Both the position numbers and the translations under genes were made by a program. From assembly GCA_016935435.1 (NCBI GenBank), contig JAFGQZ010000073.1, positions 85,782 to 149,781 of the forward strand: a stretch of DNA of 64,000 nucleotides. Direction: 5' to 3'. This document shows, piece by piece, positions 16,422 through 25,251 of the stretch (its first letter is position 1; the number at the start of each line of letters is the position of its first letter). The notes under the pieces are model-generated. The model was given only the letters and a program-made list of their open reading frames with translations, was not told the DNA's origin and ran no database searches. The stretch is from Bacteroidales bacterium. GTDB lineage: Bacteria > Bacteroidota > Bacteroidia > Bacteroidales > UBA10428.

Positions 16422-17684
16422 TTAGTTGTTCTCTATGGTGGGCAGGTTAAACCAAAAAGTCGAACCTTTTTTAAGTTCACTTTCAACGCCTATTTGCCCA
16501 TTGTGTTTTTTTATAAATTCCTGGCAGAGTATTAAACCTAAACCAGTTCCTGATTCGTTTTCTGTTCCGGGTGTGGCAAATGATTGCTCAATTCTAAAAA
16601 GCTTTTCAATATTGGCTGAACTTATACCAATTCCGTTATCTTCGACACGAACTAAAATGCCTTTGGTTTTTTGCACTGATGATATGCATACTTCGCCTTT
16701 GGGATAACTGTATTTTATGGCATTTGAAACCAGATTTATAAGCACTGTTTTAATCATATTCTTATCCGCAAAAATTTCGAGCTTGTCGGGTACGTTTAAC
16801 CGGAACGATATTTTTTTGTTTTGGGCCTGAAGCAATAAAACACTCGTTATTTCTTTGGTCAGGTCAGATAACTTAAACCACGAAGGGCTGTATTCAATTC
16901 TGTTTGTTTGTAACCTCGACCAATCGAGCAAATTGTTCAGGTAGTCAAAAGTTTTTGTTAATGTTTGATATAAAAGCGATGAATATTCGATGATTTTTTC
17001 ATTCTTGGTTTTTTTGCTTTCTTTTTCAAGAATTTCGCTCAGGAAAAGCAGAGAAGAAAAAGGCGACTTTAAATCGTGGGCAACTATTGAGAAGAACCTG
17101 TCTTTCGTAATGTTTGAAGCATTAAGTTCTTCAAGGTTCTTGCTGTTCTGAAGGGCAATTGCAGCATAGTCGCCGAAAGCTGCAGCCAGTTTTGCATCGT
17201 TTTCGGTGAAATCGCCATCTTTGCATGCAAAGCCCATAATGCCAACGGTTTTATTGTCGATATTTAATGGGCTGAAAAGTACATTCCTAAGTGACATGTG
17301 CCCTTTTGGCATAAACTTTACCCATTCGCTTTTCATGAAGTTGTTATCAAACACAACTTTTCCCGATCGGTAGGCTTCTTCCCGCAAACCTCTTATGGGC
17401 ATAGGCAAGGCGGGGTTAACACTACAGGGCATTCCGCCATCCTCCAAAAACAACAACTCGTTTTCCTGTCCATCGTCAGACAATAGGGCCACATACCCCG
17501 ATTTTGCCCCAATTACCTTTGCACAACTATCAAAAACCTGTCGGGCAGTAATTCTAAAATCGTTCGATTTTAAAATTGCCTTTGTTGCAATAAGCAATTC
17601 GGTAATTTCTTTTTCTTTTCTTTCATGTTCTTTCAAAACATTTTGAACCGTTTCGGAACATTTATCTAATTCATCGTTGTTCAT
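16422..17684 (-). CDS. GAF-domain sensor histidine kinase
   Basis: A 420-residue soluble kinase. A short coil (residues 1-30) is followed by a GAF domain (about 40-185), a HisKA box (FSIVAHDLKSPFSS, about 208) and a HATPase_c domain (NAIKYSYPKG, DNGIGIS, GTGLGLILCQEF). There is no membrane segment or receiver, so the partner regulator is encoded elsewhere. The catalytic half closely resembles that of the corrinoid-linked kinase just upstream (both share the pattern TKDRFFSI.AHDLKSP), which points to a shared ancestry or a local duplication. It is separated from that gene by 254 bp, so it need not belong to the same operon. The signal is unknown. Confidence 0.88.
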   Translation of the reverse strand: MNNDELDKCSETVQNVLKEHERKEKEITELLIATKAILKSNDFRITARQVFDSCAKVIGAKSGYVALLSDDGQENELLFLEDGGMPCSVNPALPMPIRGLREEAYRSGKVVFDNNFMKSEWVKFMPKGHMSLRNVLFSPLNIDNKTVGIMGFACKDGDFTENDAKLAAAFGDYAAIALQNSKNLEELNASNITKDRFFSIVAHDLKSPFSSLLFLSEILEKESKKTKNEKIIEYSSLLYQTLTKTFDYLNNLLDWSRLQTNRIEYSPSWFKLSDLTKEITSVLLLQAQNKKISFRLNVPDKLEIFADKNMIKTVLINLVSNAIKYSYPKGEVCISSVQKTKGILVRVEDNGIGISSANIEKLFRIEQSFATPGTENESGTGLGLILCQEFIKKHNGQIGVESELKKGSTFWFNLPTIENN

Positions 17685-17938
17685 TGCTCCATTGCGTATT
17701 TGAATTTTGGCCTATTTTAAATTTAACAAAAAGATAGCAAAAAAAGTTTTTTCCGGGAATAATACACCAGAATTTTGTGAAATTTCTATTAACGGTTTAA
17801 GGTTGCAGGTTGTGTCTTTGGCCTGGAGTAAATGAGCTATTAATTTACACGGACAATGGTGATAAAATTTTGCGATTTAGCAGCGATTTGATTCAACCTT
17901 TCAAAATGCACACTGTTATTCAGGTCACCATTTATTAC

Positions 17939-19681
17939 TTACGCCTTTGCAATATGGTTTGGTAAAGTGAAATAAAATGCTGAGCCTTTGCCGGGTTCGC
18001 TTTCAACCCAAATTTTTTTGTCATGCTTTCTGATGAATTCTTCACAAAGCAACAACCCCAGCCCGGTTCCTGCTTCGTTTGCAGTACCTGGTGTGGTGTA
18101 ATTTGAATCTATTCGGAACAATTTGTCTATTCTGTCTTTCGGTATTCCTAATCCGTTATCTTTTACCGTTACAATGCATTCGTTTCTTTCAACTTTCAAT
18201 GATATTGTAACTTCGCCATCCGGCTTTGTAAATTTAACCGCATTCGAAAGAAGGTTTCTCAGAACAGTGCTTATCATTGCCATATCAGCAAAAACCAGGG
18301 CTTTGGGGGGTAATAACCTTTTGATTGTTATTCTTTTTTGCCCGGCTATATCATCAAACATGGGTATAATATCATAAGCGAGTTTTGTTAAATCGAACTC
18401 CCGGGGCGTGTATTCCATCCTGCCGGTTTGGGATTGCGACCATTGCATAAGGTTCATAAGTAAATTAACTGCCCTTTGCGACGATTGCAGAATGATACCG
18501 GCATATTTTTCAATACTGGCAATGTCATTCTTTTCTATTTGCTCAACAAGTATCTCGCTAAACCCGACAATTGAACTTAACGGGCTTTTCAAATCGTGGG
18601 CTATTATGGAGAAGAATCTGTCTTTGGTGGCATTAAGCGCGGTTAACATGGCTTTACTCTCTTTTAGTGCCTTATTGGCATCTTCAAGTTCGGAGTATTT
18701 TCGTGCATTGGCAATTGCCATTCCAAATATTTGGCTGATAACAATTCCCATCTCTTCATATTTCTTTCTAAATTGTGGAAAATGAATGCCAATAACCTCA
18801 ACAGTCCCTAATAATTCACCGGCATATTTAATTTCAATTTTGAAAGAGTTTTCTGAGTTGATACCAACAGAGTTAAAAAAGCCCTTAAACTCGAATAATT
18901 CTAACCGATCGTTGTTTATAGGTTTATAAACTATTTCTGAAGGTGCAAATAAAACATGTATCAATTCAACTCCAATTTTTGTTATTTCTTTTTCGCTTGT
19001 CAGGCTAACAAGTGTTTCTAATTGATTAAAAATAAGCTGGTAATCGGCACTTTGTTTTGAAATAGCCGAAAGTTTGGCACTTAATTTTTTTTGTTCATTG
19101 TCGTTTCTCCAGTTTAGTACTACAGAATCGATATATTTTTTGCAATGCGACAAGCCTGTGGGGAAGATCTCGTATGGCAAACCCATATAGTCGGAAAGGG
19201 CCAGAAGGTTAGGCATATAATCGCCCGGAATTTTTGTGTCGAGTAACAATATAGATTTCATCGATTCCTGAAAAAACAACCGGCCCGATGTTTTGTCAAA
19301 ACCCCAGGCGCGTATATTGCGTTCACAGGTCTTTAGCCACCCATTGGTTACAATATAGTAACCTTGTTTTACAAAATGATATATTGTTTCGGGGTTTATA
19401 ATGAGTTCAAAGCATTGTTCCAATTGAACAACCTGAACGTTTTTTAAGCCAGCGATTTCAGATTTCTGGGGTACATGGCAAAAACTCCCGAAAACAATAA
19501 TGTCGGAACCAGAAACCGATTTTGATGAAATTTCGTTAACCACGGCCAAATTAAGCGAGTTCGAGGCGCAATTAGCCGGATAGGAGATTAACTGCACCTC
19601 TGGATAATTGCCATTTTTAATAACCTGTGCAATTTCCGGAATTAAAAAGTTGCATGCTGATAAGGTCAGTTTTTCATCCAT
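17939..19681 (-). CDS. DUF1638-like / GAF histidine kinase linked to a corrinoid system
   Basis: A 580-residue soluble kinase with an unusual front end. Residues 1-195 (LSACNFLIPEI, an FGSFCHVP segment, GYYIVTNGWL, LLLDTKIPGD) resemble DUF1638, a family often found beside corrinoid methyltransferases. A GAF-like domain (about 205-345) follows, then a HisKA box (IIAHDLKSPLSS, about 365) and a HATPase_c domain (NAVKFTKPDG, DNGLGIPKD, GTGLGLLLCEEF). It starts at ATG 19681, sharing one base with the stop of the methyltransferase gene (TGATG), so translation is coupled. I infer that the front end senses the state of the methyl-transfer proteins encoded with it. The DUF1638 assignment is from memory and is moderately sure. 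Confidence 0.75.
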   Translation of the reverse strand: MDEKLTLSACNFLIPEIAQVIKNGNYPEVQLISYPANCASNSLNLAVVNEISSKSVSGSDIIVFGSFCHVPQKSEIAGLKNVQVVQLEQCFELIINPETIYHFVKQGYYIVTNGWLKTCERNIRAWGFDKTSGRLFFQESMKSILLLDTKIPGDYMPNLLALSDYMGLPYEIFPTGLSHCKKYIDSVVLNWRNDNEQKKLSAKLSAISKQSADYQLIFNQLETLVSLTSEKEITKIGVELIHVLFAPSEIVYKPINNDRLELFEFKGFFNSVGINSENSFKIEIKYAGELLGTVEVIGIHFPQFRKKYEEMGIVISQIFGMAIANARKYSELEDANKALKESKAMLTALNATKDRFFSIIAHDLKSPLSSIVGFSEILVEQIEKNDIASIEKYAGIILQSSQRAVNLLMNLMQWSQSQTGRMEYTPREFDLTKLAYDIIPMFDDIAGQKRITIKRLLPPKALVFADMAMISTVLRNLLSNAVKFTKPDGEVTISLKVERNECIVTVKDNGLGIPKDRIDKLFRIDSNYTTPGTANEAGTGLGLLLCEEFIRKHDKKIWVESEPGKGSAFYFTLPNHIAKA

Positions 19682-20733
19682 CAAGCCTGCACTTTTTGAA
19701 TTGGGTAGGTTCCATATTTTTTTACAGCCTCTTTAATTGCCAATAAAGTTTCGTCTTTCACCTGAAAGGGTATTTCGCCATGATTATCGGCCAGGATAAA
19801 GCCGCCGCCCGAAGCTGCTTTTTCTATTACGCCTTTAACAATATTTGTGGCTTCTTCTTTTGTCCAACGCCTCATTTCTATTCCATTCAAATTTCCTAAA
19901 ACCGATAATTTATTTTTAAAAGCTTGCTTTAATTCACTGATGTTTTCCTGTGCGCTTACCCCTACCACTGCTGTTCCGGTTTGGAGCAGTAAACCAGACA
20001 GTGTTAAGCAATTGCCGGAAGCAAAGTGGGTGGCCGTTGGCCCATTAATTTTTGCAATGGTTTGTTTTGCCACCTGAAAGCCGGTTTTGTAATAAAGTTC
20101 TTTGGGGACTATGGTGGTGGAGGAAACCGGATCGAAATAGCAAATTGCTGTGGCACCGGCAGCCAGTTGGGCATTTGCCCAATCGATACAAAAGGCCATG
20201 TTGATTTTCATTAAATGCTCAAACAAATCGAGGTGATAATGCATGAGCTCAAGGTATTTTTCAAACCCAAGTTGCATTACAGGCAAGGAAAAAGGCGACA
20301 TTGCAACACCTATAATTGGTAAATTCCCTTTGCTTTCTGCTTTGAGAATTTCAATTGATTTTAAAACTTTATGCAACACTTTAGTGTTTTCCACTCGCGG
20401 TGCTTCCAGTTTTTTAATGTCAGATATATTGTTAATTACAGGTAACCCCGAATTTGGAGGGCCATCTTCACTATAAATTACTTCTGCTCCAAATGCTTCA
20501 ACTTCGATTGGGGCATAGAAAAAAGGATAATAACAATCTGAAGTGTACTTTTTTTGCAGTCTTTTCTGGCCTTCAGCCACATTTTCGGCCTTTGAAAAGT
20601 ATTCTTTAATGCTCAAGCCCAGTTCTTTTGCACCATGCATTGTGAGCATTAAAAACAATGGTACACGATCGGGTTCCTTATGCGACAGTGTGGTTAAAAC
20701 ACGCTCCATCGGGGTCATTTCGGCATGTTTCAT
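19681..20733 (-). CDS. URO-D family methyltransferase, MtaA/CmuA-like with altered metal site
   Basis: A 350-residue protein of the uroporphyrinogen decarboxylase superfamily, in the branch of corrinoid methyltransferases (start MTPMERVLTTLSHKEPDRVP). Known members bind zinc through an H-x-C pair and a distant Cys in a GCDIP-like motif, and use it to activate a thiol such as coenzyme M. Here the matching places read THFASGNC and ADNHGEIP, so the first Cys is Ala and the last Cys is gone. A different ligand set (His, the shifted Cys, His) or loss of activity is possible. It is co-encoded with a corrinoid protein upstream (4-bp ATGA overlap) and a kinase downstream, which argues for a joint task. 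Confidence 0.82.
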   Translation of the reverse strand: MKHAEMTPMERVLTTLSHKEPDRVPLFLMLTMHGAKELGLSIKEYFSKAENVAEGQKRLQKKYTSDCYYPFFYAPIEVEAFGAEVIYSEDGPPNSGLPVINNISDIKKLEAPRVENTKVLHKVLKSIEILKAESKGNLPIIGVAMSPFSLPVMQLGFEKYLELMHYHLDLFEHLMKINMAFCIDWANAQLAAGATAICYFDPVSSTTIVPKELYYKTGFQVAKQTIAKINGPTATHFASGNCLTLSGLLLQTGTAVVGVSAQENISELKQAFKNKLSVLGNLNGIEMRRWTKEEATNIVKGVIEKAASGGGFILADNHGEIPFQVKDETLLAIKEAVKKYGTYPIQKVQA

Positions 20734-21368
20734 AGTCTATCCCCCATAATTTTTTGTACAATTTGTAATGCTTCAGAGGAATCTTTCCCGTAATAATCGG
20801 CATTCACTTCCTTCCATAATTGCTCATCAAAGCGGAATGGCGCGCCGCCCACTACAATAGTTACATCACTATTGTGTAGTTGCGTTTTTAGTTCTTTAAC
20901 GCGAAGTGCCGATGATAACATCAATACAGAGAGCAACAATATTTTTATATCTTCGGCTTTTACAATGTCAATAAGGCGTTCGATACTTAAGCCCCCGCCT
21001 AAGTCAACCAGTTCAAAACCGCTTGCCCTTAGTGTTGAGTAGATTATTCTTTTTCCAAGCAAATGAAAATCTTCCAACACGGCAATGGCCATTTTAGGTT
21101 GGCTTTTTCTGATCGGGCTTTGTGGGGGCAGAATTTTATCGATTACTTTTTCGCAAATTATGCCACTCATATAAACTTGCGACAACGATAGATTTCCCAG
21201 TTCCCATGAATCGCCAATTCTCATTAAGGTTGATGATATTAATTCACCGGCAATTATATCGGGCGAATTGTTGCCCTGGGCTTCCCTTACTATTTGTATT
21301 GCTGCTTCCTGATCGAGTGATAGCAAGGCGTGTTCAAGCTGAACACTGGTACTTTGGAGCCGTTCCAT
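20730..21368 (-). CDS. Corrinoid (B12)-binding methyl-carrier protein
   Basis: A 212-residue protein of the MtaC/MtbC/MetH-fragment type. The four-helix cap (about residues 10-80, with GDSWELGNLSLSQVY) is followed by a Rossmann B12 domain. The classic set DxHxxG (D100, H102, G105), SxL 41 residues later (S147-L149) and GG (G174-G175) is complete, so His102 should be the lower cobalt ligand. Such proteins carry a methyl group on cobalt between a substrate methyltransferase and an acceptor methyltransferase. No MtaB- or MttB-type substrate enzyme lies nearby. It is the first gene of the three-gene run and overlaps the next by ATGA. Confidence 0.9.
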   Translation of the reverse strand: MERLQSTSVQLEHALLSLDQEAAIQIVREAQGNNSPDIIAGELISSTLMRIGDSWELGNLSLSQVYMSGIICEKVIDKILPPQSPIRKSQPKMAIAVLEDFHLLGKRIIYSTLRASGFELVDLGGGLSIERLIDIVKAEDIKILLLSVLMLSSALRVKELKTQLHNSDVTIVVGGAPFRFDEQLWKEVNADYYGKDSSEALQIVQKIMGDRL

Positions 21369-21577
21369 TTTATAGAGCTTTTATTCAATATAAGGTAATG
21401 AAAAAGTACCAATTATACCAGTTCAGGTTAACTTTTCTGAAAAAGTTTTTACCCTCAATAACAATAAATTGTTGAGGTTAGGCAGGGCGCTAACCATTGA
21501 GTATAAGTAAATATATGGGGTTTTATGAAAAACGGCTGGTTATACAAAAGGGCGGTGGCCTAAAATAACCGAAAAGG
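21369..21577. other. Leader region of the corrinoid cassette
   Basis: This 209-bp gap between cysS and the corrinoid gene should hold the cassette promoter. An imperfect hairpin (CCTCAA.. paired with ..TTGAGG) lies at about 21451-21476. I looked for a cobalamin riboswitch B12 box and did not find one. Confidence 0.3.
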
Positions 21578-23044
21578 CTAATCTTTTTCCCATAGGGTAC
21601 CTTCTTTGGTGTCTTTAAGGGTTACGCCGGCTTCTTTAAGTTTGTCCCTAATTAGGTCCGACAGGGCAAAATCTTTGTTTTTCCTTGCATCCAGGCGCAT
21701 GTCTATAATCATGTCCATGAGGGCTGATTCGAGGTTGCTGCCTGTTTCCTGCTCGGGCAACAAGCCGAGTATATCAAAGAATACCGGTTTGTAAAAATTT
21801 TTCAGTTTTTCCAGGTCGGATTCCGACAAGGTTTCGCGCCCGTCGTTCACCGAATTTATAATGCGGGCAGCCTCGAAAAGCTGTGCAATGGCAACCGGTG
21901 TGTTCAGGTCGTCGTTAAGTGCTGCAAAGCAGCCGTCGATGCAGGCCTGGATATCTGTCGAGCTGGCAGGGGCTGGTTTTATTTTTTCAAGTAGTTGCAG
22001 GGCATTGTTGAGCCTTGTAAATCCTTTTTCGGCGGCCTGCAGGGCTTCGTTCGAAAAATCGACTGTGCTGCGGTAATGGGCCTGCAACACAAAAAAGCGC
22101 ATGGTATTGGGCGAGTAGGCTTTGTCGAGTTTTTCGTGGTTCCCGGAGAAGAGTTGGTTTAAGGTAATAAAATTGTTCAGCGATTTGGCCATTTTTTGCC
22201 CGTCGATGGTCATCATGTTGTTGTGCATCCAGTAACGAACGTGTTCTTTGCCATTTGCGGCTGTCGATTGCGCAATCTCGCATTCGTGGTGCGGGAACAA
22301 CAGGTCCATGCCCCCACCGTGTATATCAAAGGTTTCGCCCAGGTATTTAGTTCCCATGGCCGAGCATTCGAGGTGCCAGCCCGGAAAGCCTTCGCCCCAC
22401 TCAGACGGCCAGCGCATGATATGTTCGGGGGCAGCTTTTTTCCATAAAGCAAAATCGAGCGGGTTACGTTTTTCCGATTGTCCGTCGAGCTCACGAGTGT
22501 TGACCAGCATATCTTCAACTTTTCGGCCCGAGAGTTTTCCGTAGTTATGTTTTTTATTATAGGTTTCAATATCGAAATAAACCGAGCCGTTAACGGTGTA
22601 TGCAAACCCCCGGTCGATGATTTTTTTTATCATCAGCTGTTGCTCTATAATATGGCCGGAAGCCTGCGGTTCAATGGTTGGCGGAAGTATGTTTAATTTC
22701 CTGAATGCATCGGCAAACAGGTTTTTATATTTTTGTACTATCTCCATGGGTTCCAGTTCTTCGAGTTTTGCCCTTTTGGCTATACGGTCTTCACCGGCCC
22801 CGGCAACTTCGTCTTCGAGGTGCCCCACATCGGTAATGTTTCTTACAAACCGTACTTTATAGCCCAAATGCAGCAGGTAACGATATAAAATGTCGAAAGT
22901 AATGGCCATGCGCACATGTCCCAGGTGGGGTTCGCCATAAACTGTAGGGCCACATACATAAAGGCCTGCATGTGGCGGGTTTAATGGTATAAAAAGTTCT
23001 TTCTGCCTCGACAGCGAGTTGTAAATTGTAAGCTGGTGTTTCAT
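21578..23044 (-). CDS. cysS: Cysteinyl-tRNA synthetase
   Basis: A 488-residue class I aminoacyl-tRNA synthetase that charges tRNA-Cys. The zinc site Cys and the HIGH-type motif sit in [13 protein letters not shown] (about residues 29-41). A second zinc motif is seen in GWHLECSAM, then [15 protein letters not shown], and the KMSKS-type loop reads KMAKSLNN. The ATG at 23044 (MKHQL) fits the family better than the in-frame ATG at 23050. A -7 box lies upstream at 23076-23083. Identification is secure and the gene is intact. Confidence 0.96.
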   Translation of the reverse strand: MKHQLTIYNSLSRQKELFIPLNPPHAGLYVCGPTVYGEPHLGHVRMAITFDILYRYLLHLGYKVRFVRNITDVGHLEDEVAGAGEDRIAKRAKLEELEPMEIVQKYKNLFADAFRKLNILPPTIEPQASGHIIEQQLMIKKIIDRGFAYTVNGSVYFDIETYNKKHNYGKLSGRKVEDMLVNTRELDGQSEKRNPLDFALWKKAAPEHIMRWPSEWGEGFPGWHLECSAMGTKYLGETFDIHGGGMDLLFPHHECEIAQSTAANGKEHVRYWMHNNMMTIDGQKMAKSLNNFITLNQLFSGNHEKLDKAYSPNTMRFFVLQAHYRSTVDFSNEALQAAEKGFTRLNNALQLLEKIKPAPASSTDIQACIDGCFAALNDDLNTPVAIAQLFEAARIINSVNDGRETLSESDLEKLKNFYKPVFFDILGLLPEQETGSNLESALMDMIIDMRLDARKNKDFALSDLIRDKLKEAGVTLKDTKEGTLWEKD

Positions 23045-23075
23045 AAACATTGCTGATACCCGTTGAACAAAAATG

Positions 23076-23083
23076 CAAATGTA
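23076..23083 (-). promoter_or_regulatory. Candidate -7 box of cysS
   Basis: On the minus strand TACATTTG matches TAnnTTTG, about 32 bp upstream of the ATG at 23044. No TTTG is found at the usual 19-21 nt distance. Confidence 0.45.
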
Positions 23084-23193
23084 ACAATATTTTTCGGGCT
23101 AAACTGAAAACAATAGCCTGCCTGTATTGTTTAACTGTTTAATTTTCCTTTTCCTTTGCTTTGGTGAATACTTTCTTGTTAAAAACCATGTTT

Positions 23194-24192
23194 ATGCCAG
23201 TAAAAATTGCTTTTTTCGATACAAAACCTTACGATAGGGAGTCGTTCGACCAGGTTAACAGCAACTATGGTTTCGAAATTAAATATTTCAAATCGCACCT
23301 AACAGACGACAATGTTGTGCTCACACAGGGTTTCGATTGCATTGTGGTATTTGTTAACGATATTATTGGCCCGTCGATAATTGAAAAAATGCACAGCTAT
23401 GGTGTAAAACTTATTGCCCTGCGGTGTTCCGGCTTTAACAATGTCGATTTAAAGGCGGCCAAAGATGTTATTAAGGTTGTTCGTGTGCCTGCCTATTCTC
23501 CCAATGCAATAGCAGAGCATACAGTTGCCCTTATGATGTCGTTAAACCGGAAAATCCACCGTGCATATTTCCGCACCCGCGATGCAAATTTTGCCCTTAA
23601 CGGCCTCATGGGTTTCGATATGTACAAAAAAACCGCCGGCGTTATCGGCACCGGAAAAATTGGCAAGGCTCTTATTAAAATACTTAATGGCTTTGGCATG
23701 CGTGTGCTGGCTTACGACCCTTTCCCCGATGAGGCATTTGCGGCTGAAAACGCCCTTGAATATACAACAACCGAAAGGCTGCTCCCGGAATCGGATATTA
23801 TTTCGCTTAACTGCCCCCTTACAAAAGATACCGAGTACCTGATTAACAAAAGATCCATAGAAAAAATGAAAGACGGGGTAATGCTCATCAACACAGGAAG
23901 GGGAAAGCTCATCAAAACTTCCGACCTGGTACAGGGGCTCAAATCGGGGAAAATTGGCGCTGCCGGCCTTGATGTATATGAAGAAGAAAGCAACCTTTTC
24001 TTCGAAGACCTTTCGGATCGTGTGCTTACCGACGATGTTCTGGCCCGTTTGCTTACCTTTAATAACGTAATTATTACCTCGCACCAGGGTTTTTTTACCT
24101 TCGAGGCCATGCACAATATTGCCGAAACCACTATGCAAAATATCGACGGGTTTTTCAAGGGTCTTCCGCTCCCGAACGAGGTGAAGGCCTGA
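23194..24192 (+). CDS. ldhA: D-lactate dehydrogenase / 2-hydroxyacid dehydrogenase
   Basis: A 332-residue NAD-dependent D-2-hydroxyacid dehydrogenase of the fermentative LdhA type, which reduces pyruvate to D-lactate. It shows the substrate-side motif RCSGFNNVD, the nucleotide-binding GVIGTGKIG (about residue 150), the signature NTGRGKLI, and the catalytic Arg, Glu and His (HQGFFTFEAM at the end; LDVYEEES before it). ATG 23194 is chosen because it starts directly before the first strand (MPVKIAFFD); the frame extends back to a TTG at 23161. Presence of this enzyme fits a fermenting or facultative lifestyle. Confidence 0.92.
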   Translation: MPVKIAFFDTKPYDRESFDQVNSNYGFEIKYFKSHLTDDNVVLTQGFDCIVVFVNDIIGPSIIEKMHSYGVKLIALRCSGFNNVDLKAAKDVIKVVRVPAYSPNAIAEHTVALMMSLNRKIHRAYFRTRDANFALNGLMGFDMYKKTAGVIGTGKIGKALIKILNGFGMRVLAYDPFPDEAFAAENALEYTTTERLLPESDIISLNCPLTKDTEYLINKRSIEKMKDGVMLINTGRGKLIKTSDLVQGLKSGKIGAAGLDVYEEESNLFFEDLSDRVLTDDVLARLLTFNNVIITSHQGFFTFEAMHNIAETTMQNIDGFFKGLPLPNEVKA

Positions 24193-24266
24193 AAAAAAAA
24201 TCTTTCGTCCTTTGAAACAATTTTTGTTCAAACAGAGTTATATATGCAGAACTAAAAAACCAGCTT

Positions 24267-25106
24267 ATGAAAAAATACCTCTTAAGTTTGATGTTTGCCG
24301 GTCTTATGGCTGTTGTTTTTACCAGTTGCGAAAAGAACAACGAAGAGCCTCCGGTTATGCCCCCTTACGAATCGATGGCAATCGATTTCAGTAAATTTTC
24401 CGACAACACAAAATCGGCTGCCGGTATAAATGCCGAAACCACTATATGGAATTTTGCCACTGCCAGCCTTACCGTTTTTGCCTGGAATGTTGTGCTTACC
24501 GGAACCCTTGTTGTGCCAGTTGCAGCCTTTTCGCAGGCAATAAGCAAAACCCCGGAATACCTGGGAAATAAAAAATGGCAGTGGAAATTCGATGCTTCCG
24601 GTATGGCCAATACTTACCATGCCCGTATGACGGGTACCATTCGCGAGAACGATGTGAAATGGGAAATGTATATTTCTAAAACAGGTGTAAATGCCCACGA
24701 CGAGTTTTTATGGTTTGAAGGCACTTCGAAACTCGATGGTAACAGCGGCCAGTGGATATTGTACCATAGCTATGCCCTGCAGGAAGCTGTATTGCAAATC
24801 GATTGGGCAAAAGCCGGGAACGAAGTAGGTTCGGTTAAATATACTTATATCCGCGAATCGGACAATATCGACCCAAACCAGTTAACCAACGGGAGCAACC
24901 TTGAATATGGATTGGGCAGCGGCACACTGGATGCTTTTTACAATATCGATTACAATACCCGCAACAGGGCCGATTCGGCAAACTTGCAGGTGAATATCGA
25001 ATGGAGCACCACCCTTTATAACGGACGCATAAAAGCCGAACATTTCTTTAAAGACAACATTTGGCATTGCTGGGACAGCCAGGGGAACGATGTAGTTTGT
25101 GAATAA
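24267..25106 (+). CDS. Lipoprotein of unknown function
   Basis: A 279-residue exported lipoprotein with a signal peptide and lipobox VFTSC at residues 17-21. An acidic spacer (EKNNEEPP) follows, as is common for Bacteroidota surface lipoproteins. The mature part is rich in Trp, Tyr and Thr and probably forms beta sheets; a C-terminal Cys (DVVCE) may pair with the Cys in WHCWD. I recognise no family. It is a single gene between ldhA and the palindromic element, with start ATG 24267. Confidence 0.75.
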   Translation: MKKYLLSLMFAGLMAVVFTSCEKNNEEPPVMPPYESMAIDFSKFSDNTKSAAGINAETTIWNFATASLTVFAWNVVLTGTLVVPVAAFSQAISKTPEYLGNKKWQWKFDASGMANTYHARMTGTIRENDVKWEMYISKTGVNAHDEFLWFEGTSKLDGNSGQWILYHSYALQEAVLQIDWAKAGNEVGSVKYTYIRESDNIDPNQLTNGSNLEYGLGSGTLDAFYNIDYNTRNRADSANLQVNIEWSTTLYNGRIKAEHFFKDNIWHCWDSQGNDVVCE

Positions 25107-25112
25107 AAAATA

Positions 25113-25250
25113 AACAGGCTCCCTAATAAGTTTCTGTGGCCTTTCCCCTATGTGTATATCTGTTAGCAAATATTCTTTAACCACCAATAACACATAGATT
25201 TACACAAAGGACACAGAAGTTAAACACAGAAACGTTTTTGGGAGCCTGTT
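25113..25250. repeat. Nested palindromic intergenic element, probable bidirectional terminator
   Basis: The outer arms AACAGGCTCCC (25113-25123) and GGGAGCCTGTT (25240-25250) are perfect inverted repeats, with T-runs outside on both strands, so they can terminate both convergent genes. Inside lies a second imperfect palindrome: TTCTGTGGCCTTT (25132-25144) pairs with AAAGGACACAGAA (25206-25218) with one mismatch, and CTATGTGT (25148-25155) with ACACATAG (25190-25197). The inner part resembles the TTAACCAC..ACAAAGGACACAGA intergenic repeats seen in many environmental genomes, which suggests a MITE-like insertion into a terminator. Confidence 0.6.
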
Positions 25251-25251
25251 T

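Noticed and set aside
21369..21577. Possible cobalamin riboswitch ahead of the corrinoid cassette
   Set aside because: I looked for the conserved B12-box core and associated helices on the minus strand and found none; only a simple hairpin is present.
23542..24231. 229-codon antisense frame inside ldhA
   Set aside because: It mirrors a clear dehydrogenase gene and has no recognisable domain or start context.
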